From Deinococcales bacterium (GTDB taxonomy: Bacteria > Deinococcota > Deinococci > Deinococcales > JAAFIG01): a stretch of 64,000 nucleotides of DNA. Positions 58,180 through 64,000 of the stretch are shown piece by piece (position 1 is the stretch's first letter; each line of letters begins with the position of its first letter). The stretch is taken from NCBI GenBank assembly GCA_025352125.1, contig JANXTZ010000033.1:33481-97480 (forward strand), given 5' to 3'. The position numbers and the translations under genes are program-made. Under the pieces are notes generated by a model. The model saw only the letters and a list, made by a program, of their open reading frames with translations, was not told the origin of the DNA and ran no database searches.

Positions 58180-59021
58180 ACTCGCAAGTGCGCGACAAGA
58201 CTTTCTGGCAAAAGATCATGATCGTCGTGGCATTGGTTGTGCTGGTGGTCAACGGCGTGTATCCGCTCGTCTGGATTTTTCTGACCAGCATCAAAAACGA
58301 ACTCGAGTTGACCCAAGTGCCAATCACGTACTTTCCGCAAACGCCAAATTTTGGCAATTACGCGCAGGTTTTTCAGGCGCAACCCTTCGCACGGTTTTTT
58401 CTGAACTCATTGGTGATCTCGAGCCTGTCCACCGTTTTGTGCGTGACGGTTGCCGCATTTGCAGCGTATGCCTTGGCGCGTCTCAGACTGCGTTATCGCC
58501 GCATCATCAGCATCATCATCGTGGCAGCCAGCATGTTTCCAATTGTCAGTTTAATTGTGCCACTGTTTCAAATCATGCGCGGCTTGGGCTGGCTGAACAC
58601 CTACTGGTCGCTCATCATTCCGTATGCCACCTTTAGCCTGCCGATCAGCACATTGGTACTGACCGCATTTTTTCAGGGCATCCCCGAAGACCTCGAGAGT
58701 GCCGCCATGATCGATGGCTGCTCGAGGTTTGGGGCGTTGTGGCGCGTGATCGTGCCGCTGGCTGCGCCTGGGGTGGTGACGGCGGCGATCTTGGCGTTCG
58801 TCAATTCCTGGAACGAATTTTTGCTGGCGCTGACCTTCAACAGTGCGCCCGACATGAAAACCGTTCCCGTCGGTGTCATGCTGTACCAGGGCGAATTTAG
58901 CTTTCCATGGCCACTGATCAGCGCCGCCATCATCATCACCATCATTCCAATCATGGTTTTGATTTTAATATTTCAGCGTCGCATCATCAGCGGCTTGACT
59001 GCTGGCGGCGTGAAAGGATAG
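58176..59021 (+). CDS. ABC sugar transporter permease (MalG-like)
   Basis: This 281-residue permease has six helices and the EAA loop LESAAMIDGCSRFGALWRV. It begins at ATG 58176, overlapping the previous stop, with GGAGG in front. A much longer in-frame extension inside the first permease gene is rejected. It forms a heterodimeric channel with the MalF-like subunit and leads into the monooxygenase gene 13 bp further on. Confidence 0.95.
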   Translation: MNSQVRDKTFWQKIMIVVALVVLVVNGVYPLVWIFLTSIKNELELTQVPITYFPQTPNFGNYAQVFQAQPFARFFLNSLVISSLSTVLCVTVAAFAAYALARLRLRYRRIISIIIVAASMFPIVSLIVPLFQIMRGLGWLNTYWSLIIPYATFSLPISTLVLTAFFQGIPEDLESAAMIDGCSRFGALWRVIVPLAAPGVVTAAILAFVNSWNEFLLALTFNSAPDMKTVPVGVMLYQGEFSFPWPLISAAIIITIIPIMVLILIFQRRIISGLTAGGVKG

Positions 59022-59034
59022 GGGAGACTCGAGC

Positions 59035-60156
59035 ATGATTGAACCCGATTTTTTATGGTTTTGCGTCCTGCAAAACGACGGCGAATACCTTGGCACCAAA
59101 GAACTCCCACCGCGCAAACCGACGCTGGAATACATCTCGAGCCTGATCGAAACGGCGGGCGAGATGGGATTCTCGAGCTTATTAACCGCCACGAATTACC
59201 ACAGCACGCTCGAGAATTACACGGCGGCAATCGCGGCGCTGGCACGAACCAAAAATGCGGGTTTGTTGATTGCCGTTCGTCCTGGAATGTTCGATGCCGC
59301 CATCTACGCCAAAATGATTTCCACGGCGCAAAACCTGTTCCCAGGTCGGGTGCGGGTCAACATTGTGACGGGTTCAAGCCCAGCCGAAAATGCCATGTAC
59401 GGCGACTTTGAACCGCACGAGCAACGCTACGAACGAACCCGAGAATTCATGATGATATTGCGCCAACTCTGGACGCAAGAGGGCGCACTCGAGTATCAAA
59501 GTGAGCGTTACCATTACGCTGGCACCATCCTCGAGCCGAAGCCCGCGCTACCAATCCCACTTTATTTTGGTGGCGCATCCGAACCCGCCATGCGCATCGC
59601 CGCCGAACTTGCCGATTGTTATCTTTTATGGGGCGAACCGATAGACATGCTCAAAACCCGCATCGCCCGTATCAAAGAACTTGAACTCGAGTTTGGTCGA
59701 AGCTTAAAAATTGGTCTTCGGACACATGTCGTCGTGCGCGAAACCGAGGAGGAAGCCATTGCTGCCGCAAACCGCATGATCTCCAAGATTGATCCCAAAG
59801 TACGCGACAACTTCATGAAATCTCACGCCAAAGTTGACTCCACAGGGCAGGGCAACCAGATCAAAATTTTGCAATCCGCCCTGGCGAAAGGTGATCTGTT
59901 TATCGAACCCAACCTCTGGGCTGGCGTCGGCATGGCGCGTTCTGGCGTCGGCGTCGCCATTGTCGGCAATCCCGAACAGGTCGCTGCCAAAATTCGTGGC
60001 TATCAAGACATCGGCATCGACACCTTCATTTTCTCGGGCTATCCGCATCTGGACGAATGCCGACGCTTTGGCGAACTGGTCATGCCCTTCTTTAAAAACA
60101 CGCCAATCTCGAGCGAACGAAAATTGTTTGACGTTGGTGTTGCGCCCACGATTTAA
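59035..60156 (+). CDS. LLM-class flavin-dependent monooxygenase, SsuD (alkanesulfonate)-like
   Basis: This 373-residue TIM-barrel enzyme resembles FMNH2-dependent alkanesulfonate monooxygenases: GEMGFSSLLTATNYHSTLENY, FPGRVRVNIVTGSSPAENAMYGDF, ERYEYxxE-like REFM segments, YFGGASEPAMRIAAELADCYLLWGE. It would split a C-S bond, releasing sulfite and an aldehyde, with reduced flavin from a separate reductase not seen here. Co-transcription with a sugar-type ABC importer is unusual for a simple alkanesulfonate system. It recalls sulfoquinovose monooxygenase clusters. Confidence 0.9.
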   Translation: MIEPDFLWFCVLQNDGEYLGTKELPPRKPTLEYISSLIETAGEMGFSSLLTATNYHSTLENYTAAIAALARTKNAGLLIAVRPGMFDAAIYAKMISTAQNLFPGRVRVNIVTGSSPAENAMYGDFEPHEQRYERTREFMMILRQLWTQEGALEYQSERYHYAGTILEPKPALPIPLYFGGASEPAMRIAAELADCYLLWGEPIDMLKTRIARIKELELEFGRSLKIGLRTHVVVRETEEEAIAAANRMISKIDPKVRDNFMKSHAKVDSTGQGNQIKILQSALAKGDLFIEPNLWAGVGMARSGVGVAIVGNPEQVAAKIRGYQDIGIDTFIFSGYPHLDECRRFGELVMPFFKNTPISSERKLFDVGVAPTI

Positions 60157-60248
60157 AACTCGAGCCACAAGTTTTAACAACCGAGACTGACTTTTCCCGA
60201 TGTTTGCAGAACGATGAAATCCTCGAGCAACACGTATTAAAAAAATAA

Positions 60249-60336
60249 ACTCCCTTCTCTCGATGTTGAGAGAAGCGACCCTGCCCGCAAGGTGCACGTT
60301 CAGGGTCAAGAAGGGTCGGGGATGAGAGCAGAGTAA
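60249..60336. repeat. Intergenic palindromic element (two nested stem-loops)
   Basis: CTTCTCTC (60254-60261) pairs with GAGAGAAG (60268-60275), and GACCCTG (60277-60283) pairs with CAGGGTC (60301-60307). AAGAAGGGTCGGGGATGAGAG follows. This mosaic resembles dispersed intergenic palindromes ending in GGGTCGGGG known from many genomes. It lies between the convergent monooxygenase and peroxiredoxin genes and may also end transcription. Confidence 0.6.
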
Positions 60337-60354
60337 GCAATTGCTTTTTTTCGT

Positions 60355-60813
60355 TTAAGCGAGCGTCTTGACTTTCTCGAGCACTTCGTCCGCATGAAGC
60401 GAGAATTCGCCAGTTGAACTCTCAACGTGCTGCAAAACCACAATGCCTTGCTTGTCAATCAAGAACGTGCCTCGGGTGCTGATGCCGCGTTCTTCAATGG
60501 CAACCCCGTAAGCTTTGGCGGTTGCCAAGTTCATGTCGGCAAGCAGTGGCACTTCGATGCCGTACTCTTTAGCCCAGGCTTTGTGCGTAAAAATGCTGTC
60601 GCGGTTGATGCCCAAAATAACGGTGTCATGCTCGAGGAAATCGTCCTTGTAAGCACTGAATTCTGGCAGTTGGATGCTGCACACCGAACTGAAATCGAGC
60701 GGGTAAAAAATTAAGAGTACATTCTTGCTGCCTTTGAACCCCTCGAGCGTGATGTCCTCGCCGGTGTGGGCTTTGAGGTTAAATTCTGGGGCGGGTTGAC
60801 CTGTTAAATCCAT
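60355..60813 (-). CDS. Peroxiredoxin (AhpE/Bcp type, one Cys)
   Basis: This 152-residue thioredoxin-fold peroxidase reduces hydroperoxides. The peroxidatic Cys lies in PLDFSSVCSIQLPEF and is the only cysteine, so it must use an external thiol. The usual preceding Thr is Ser here. Start 60813 (MDLTGQPAPEF) follows GAGGAG; upstream in-frame codons are rejected. It shares the strand with the TRIC protein gene, 52 bp upstream. Confidence 0.92.
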   Translation of the reverse strand: MDLTGQPAPEFNLKAHTGEDITLEGFKGSKNVLLIFYPLDFSSVCSIQLPEFSAYKDDFLEHDTVILGINRDSIFTHKAWAKEYGIEVPLLADMNLATAKAYGVAIEERGISTRGTFLIDKQGIVVLQHVESSTGEFSLHADEVLEKVKTLA

Positions 60814-60865
60814 GTTGTTGCTCCTCTTCTCGAAAAATTGGCGACTCGAGGTTAACACGGCTTTG

Positions 60866-61504
60866 TCAGTCTGTGGAATCTCGAGGGAACAATGGTTTTT
60901 CGGGGTCGCGGGCGGGCAGGGTGATGTTGAACTGTCTCGAGAGCAAACGCAATGCAAGCGTGACGATCACGCCTGCGCTGACCGCCAGATCGCTGGCGAT
61001 GAAGCGATGCAAAATGAACACGGTCAAACTTCCAGCCGCCGCCGTGCTGGCATACAACTCGCCTTTCAGAAATATTCTGGGCACTTCCTTTGCCAGCACA
61101 TCCCGAATCACGCCGCCACCAACGCCAGAGACCGTGCCAACAAAAATCACTCCAAGCGTCCCAAAACCAAGTTCAATGCCCTTGTTGGCGGCGGTCGCCG
61201 CAAACAACGCCAGCCCGAGCGCGTCAAAAAACTCGAGTTCGGATTCGCGGCGCTCGAGGTAGCGGTAGGCGAAAAAGCCCAGCAACGCGCCGAAAATCGC
61301 TGCCCAGAGCAGGCGTTCGTCTTTAAACCAGATTGGAGGCGTTTGCCCCGTCAAGGTGTCGCGCAAGCTGCCACCACCAACGGCGGTCACGCAACCGAGG
61401 ACAATCACGCCGAGCAGATCAAATTTTTTGCGCACACCGAGCATTGCGCCGCTGGCGGCGAAAACAATTGTGCCGATTAACGCGGCAACCTCGAGCAGGT
61501 TCAC
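60866..61504 (-). CDS. TRIC/UPF0126 family membrane protein (YicG/YadS-like)
   Basis: This 212-residue protein has seven hydrophobic helices in two UPF0126 repeats, each with the glycine motif AVGGGSLRD or GVGGGVIRD. Bacterial TRIC proteins are cation channels; some are linked to glycine transport. Start GTG 61504 is preferred over ATG 61534 because TATCAT (61511-61516) lies 6 nt before it in the leaderless pattern and the protein then begins directly at the first helix. Confidence 0.92.
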   Translation of the reverse strand: MNLLEVAALIGTIVFAASGAMLGVRKKFDLLGVIVLGCVTAVGGGSLRDTLTGQTPPIWFKDERLLWAAIFGALLGFFAYRYLERRESELEFFDALGLALFAATAANKGIELGFGTLGVIFVGTVSGVGGGVIRDVLAKEVPRIFLKGELYASTAAAGSLTVFILHRFIASDLAVSAGVIVTLALRLLSRQFNITLPARDPEKPLFPRDSTD

Positions 61505-61742
61505 AGGTTCATGATAACGCGCGTACCTGGGCAAAACGTTGTGGGATTTCGGAGTTCATTGTGGCTCGAGCCATGATTTTACTGTGAGATTCCAGGTTGA
61601 TGTCGAAAACCGACCCTCGAAAAACCAAACGAATTTGCACGCAATTTTTAAGTGTCAGACTCGAGTCTAGAATGTGTAGCATGAGCTAATTACCACTCCG
61701 GTTTTGAACAAATTCTCAGGAATCTTTAGGTAAACTTAATCT

Positions 61743-63323
61743 ATGAAAATGAAACCAAAGTGGATGCAAGGAATTGGATTGTCCGTCATTCTGTCCACGG
61801 CAATCGCCTCTTGCGGTGGCAGTAACCCGACGCCAACCTATGAAACCATTCAACCCAAACTCTCGAGTGGTAACTTCACTTATCCTGCGGCTGGTGTTCA
61901 ACCAACACTGTTATCACGGTATTTTGTTGCACAGGCAGGTTCGCCAAACGATGGCAAAATCAGACTCCAAGCCGTCTACTGGGGCATGAAATACAAACCT
62001 CGGTTTAACAAATACCCAGGATTTACTGGATGGGATCAACTGGAAATGCCTGGTTCGGATTCGACCCGTGAAGATTGGTTGCGTTTAACTTTAAACCGCG
62101 ATGCCACGATTGCCATTGTTTGGAAGAAATCCGCAAGTTGGCTTTCAAGCTGGACAAAAGGTGCAACACCATTGGCAGATGGCAGCAGCACCTACACGAA
62201 AAGTTTTGCTGCTGGCGAGGTTGCCTTACCTTCACCAGGCAAAGACAATGGTTCTTATCTGGTTTTGTTGGCAGAAAAAGATGGTAAGGCTTCAGTTGCA
62301 CCTGGGTTGCCAATGGGTGTTGATGTTGCATCACCAATTCCAGTCCCCAACGAAGTTTGCCCAAGTTGGGTAGATAATTTGTACTCGAGTGAAGCGCCAA
62401 ACGGAAAATCGTATCCGTCTTGGCATCCACAAATTGACCCAGTTTACTGGTGTTACTTTCGCCACGAGCACGGTTCTGACCCATCTTTGATTGGTTTGCC
62501 AGGAATACCGCTCGAGTACATTGCCAATGTCAATAGCAATCAACCTGAAGTCCACGAAGGCTTTAAAGGTTTTGCCATCCGTGATGAAAAAACTGGCTAC
62601 GGTTGGTACATTAACGTTCATGCCGAGACTGGTGATCTTCATCGTGTTTGTACGCGTAAACATACAGTCACAGTCACAGTGACCAAACTCGAGACTGGTG
62701 AAATAGTGGCGCAACTTGGTTACAAAGGTGATTTTGGTGCAAGTATTGGTAACAAAGAAATTGCACCAGGAAAATCACCAATTATTCAAACACCAAACAT
62801 GCCAGGAATGGTTTGTGACGATCAAGCAGCGATATTGAAAGATGCTCCAGGATTGTCCAAACGAATTCGGATTGCGACCATTGACAATGGTGGTTACGAA
62901 AATTGGCATGGTGGATTAAATTCCATACTTGGGTTAACGTCACCATCTAAAGAAGGTATGGATGTAGATATTAGAAATCCTGGTACAACGTGCCCAGATA
63001 TTGAATGTAAAACCCTTGTCCTCAATAATTCACACGGTGACAACAGATTTATAGATTTACATCAGCCAAGACTAAAATATAGCCAAACAAATGATACTTT
63101 AAATGGCAGTGCTGCTGATGGTGTTTTCTATTCTGATGTCTATGGCATTACACTATTTGATGCACCAGGAGTGGGGCGAGTTAAGCAATTTGTAAAACCT
63201 GGGCTTGATATTGCAGCACCTGATGGTCGGTATGAATCTGAAGATGCTTGGCGTGGCTTATATATCAAAGAAGGCAATTCATCAAATCTTGAGCTTGAAG
63301 ATGCTTTAGGTGCTACAAACTAA
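61743..63323 (+). CDS. Large lipoprotein, unknown function
   Basis: The 526-residue protein has a signal peptide ending in the lipobox IASC (Cys at about residue 24) and is otherwise unrecognised. It is Gly/Asn/Pro-rich and probably beta-structured. It contains several Cys (CPSWVDNLY, CTRKH, TTCPDIECK), HGSDPSLIGLPGIP and a TVTVTVT run from a short tandem DNA repeat near 62666. TAAACT (61731-61736) lies 6 nt before ATG 61743. CTCGAG is sparse, with four sites, and the 3' third is AT-rich, suggesting an acquired gene. Confidence 0.7.
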   Translation: MKMKPKWMQGIGLSVILSTAIASCGGSNPTPTYETIQPKLSSGNFTYPAAGVQPTLLSRYFVAQAGSPNDGKIRLQAVYWGMKYKPRFNKYPGFTGWDQLEMPGSDSTREDWLRLTLNRDATIAIVWKKSASWLSSWTKGATPLADGSSTYTKSFAAGEVALPSPGKDNGSYLVLLAEKDGKASVAPGLPMGVDVASPIPVPNEVCPSWVDNLYSSEAPNGKSYPSWHPQIDPVYWCYFRHEHGSDPSLIGLPGIPLEYIANVNSNQPEVHEGFKGFAIRDEKTGYGWYINVHAETGDLHRVCTRKHTVTVTVTKLETGEIVAQLGYKGDFGASIGNKEIAPGKSPIIQTPNMPGMVCDDQAAILKDAPGLSKRIRIATIDNGGYENWHGGLNSILGLTSPSKEGMDVDIRNPGTTCPDIECKTLVLNNSHGDNRFIDLHQPRLKYSQTNDTLNGSAADGVFYSDVYGITLFDAPGVGRVKQFVKPGLDIAAPDGRYESEDAWRGLYIKEGNSSNLELEDALGATN

Positions 63324-63336
63324 TTCTTAAACCAAG

Positions 63337-63374
63337 GTGGCTCGAGATTATTAACATTTCGAGCCACTTTTTTA
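63337..63374 (+). terminator. Terminator with half-CTCGAG stems
   Basis: GTGGCTCGA (63337-63345) and TCGAGCCAC (63359-63367) form a perfect 9-bp stem followed by TTTTTT. It ends the large lipoprotein gene. Confidence 0.8.
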
Positions 63375-63839
63375 TGGAGCGATTGGGTCAGGTACAAGCC
63401 ATTGAAATTTTTGACGAATCTGGATTCCATTTAATGCGTTGTTGTTCTTATCGTAACCAGTGTCATAAATATAAAAATAAGGTTTGTAAGTCTCTGGAGA
63501 AACGGGTACTGGTGCATTTGCTGCCAAAGTCACGTCAAAACTCCAACTGCCATTGTCTTTTACTTTTGTTTCTAGGCTCGAGAAACTCAAATTAACATCG
63601 CTGTTCACAATGGCTAAACCAACACTGGTGATCCCTGGTGCAAGCAACGAGGTTTGAATGGTGATAGTCTTTTTCTCGCCGCGTGACAATGCGAATTCAG
63701 TGGCTTTGGGGGTAAAAGCTAAAGCATAAAATGGTTGTACGGGTGGCGGTGTTGGCGGTTTAGGGTCGGGTACTGGTGTCGTTCCGCAAGCCACCAAACT
63801 CGAGAAAGCCAATAGCAGAACTGGTCGAATTAAGTTCAT
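63372..63839 (-). CDS. Small lipoprotein, unknown function
   Basis: This 155-residue exported protein has a lipobox LVAC (Cys at about residue 18) and a Pro/Thr-rich linker (PVPDPKPPTPPPVQP). One beta-sandwich-like domain follows. A TACGTT hexamer 5 nt before ATG 63839 fits the leaderless pattern. It is convergent with the large lipoprotein; shared Pro-rich surface architecture hints at related envelope roles. Confidence 0.7.
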   Translation of the reverse strand: MNLIRPVLLLAFSSLVACGTTPVPDPKPPTPPPVQPFYALAFTPKATEFALSRGEKKTITIQTSLLAPGITSVGLAIVNSDVNLSFSSLETKVKDNGSWSFDVTLAANAPVPVSPETYKPYFYIYDTGYDKNNNALNGIQIRQKFQWLVPDPIAP

Positions 63840-63892
63840 GCTTTAACGTACCAAAGTTCCATGAAAAACCGTGTCGAATTCCGTCTCGAGTT

Positions 63893-64000
63893 TTAGCGCT
63901 TTAGTTTCTGAACGCCATTTTCCCCAGCAACGTAAGCAATTTTCGCCAACCCCAGAAACAAACCTGTGCCGATCACACCAGGAATGTGCTTGATGCGGTC
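63893..64000 (-). CDS. rpiA: Ribose-5-phosphate isomerase A, partial (C-terminus)
   Basis: The last 35 codons are visible, ending in VIGTGLFLGLAKIAYVAG and a basic tail before stop 63893-63895. The GxGLFLG pattern after IPGV matches the RpiA C-terminus, the enzyme that interconverts ribose-5- and ribulose-5-phosphate. The 5' part lies beyond the window edge, so the call rests on a short segment. Confidence 0.75.
   Translation of the reverse strand, partial: DRIKHIPGVIGTGLFLGLAKIAYVAGENGVQKLKR

Noticed and set aside
61668..61685. TAGAAT followed 7 nt later by ATG AGC TAA, a promoter with a two-codon ORF next to a 12-bp palindrome.
   Set aside because: It may be a decayed leaderless gene start, but two codons cannot support a feature.

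Overview
The window reads as a chromosomal segment of a bacterium of the Deinococcota (Deinococcus-Thermus), with GC content of only about one half. The evidence is protein-level: a Thermus-like IleRS and SecA, a transaldolase-type Fsa next to rho, a Thermus-type SIS isomerase, a large BTAD regulator, and bactofilin beside accDA. About 19 genes also have a TAnnnT -10 element only 5-8 nt before the start codon, the leaderless promoter style known from Deinococcus. The palindrome CTCGAG is enormously over-represented, about one per 130 bp where I counted, in all reading frames and between genes. I found no tRNA, rRNA, CRISPR array, transposase or integrase.

Layout. 1-8.5 kb (minus): partial YbjN protein, M24 aminopeptidase, AAA/TPR/BTAD regulator, and ileS behind a transcriptional T-box leader. 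8.7-20.4 kb: fsa, rho, LysM-M23 peptidase, a response regulator, SIS isomerase, HtrA protease, pyrG, a GNAT, a toxin-antitoxin pair, guaB and a small unknown gene. 20.5-31.3 kb: an orphan sugar-binding protein, a coiled-coil/HhH protein overlapping an Ig-like envelope protein, a one-module NRPS, a LapA-like protein, an M23 peptidase, bactofilin, accD and accA.

31.4-39.0 kb is a catabolic cluster: a CxxCH protein, zinc alcohol dehydrogenase, GH4 glycosidase, SMP-30 lactonase, a D-threonine-aldolase/D-serine-dehydratase-like PLP enzyme, M20 deacylase, RidA and an SDR. Together these fit an oxidative route for an N-acyl amino sugar ending in a 2-keto-3-deoxy acid (inference). A glycosyltransferase and secA follow.

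43.6-51.1 kb holds a small accessory patch (orphan VapB-like antitoxin, XisI homologue, GIY-YIG protein), then the branched-chain amino acid ABC operon livKHMGF. That operon is bracketed by a 49-bp direct repeat made of the 3' end of ychF and a decayed copy of it. 51.2-55.6 kb has DUF427, a DJ-1/PfpI protein lacking its catalytic Cys, a Ser/Thr kinase, a DMT exporter and AlaX. 55.9-60.2 kb is an ABC importer operon ending in an SsuD-like monooxygenase, which recalls the sulfoquinovose monooxygenase pathway. The end carries a peroxiredoxin, a TRIC-type membrane protein, two lipoproteins and the 3' end of rpiA.
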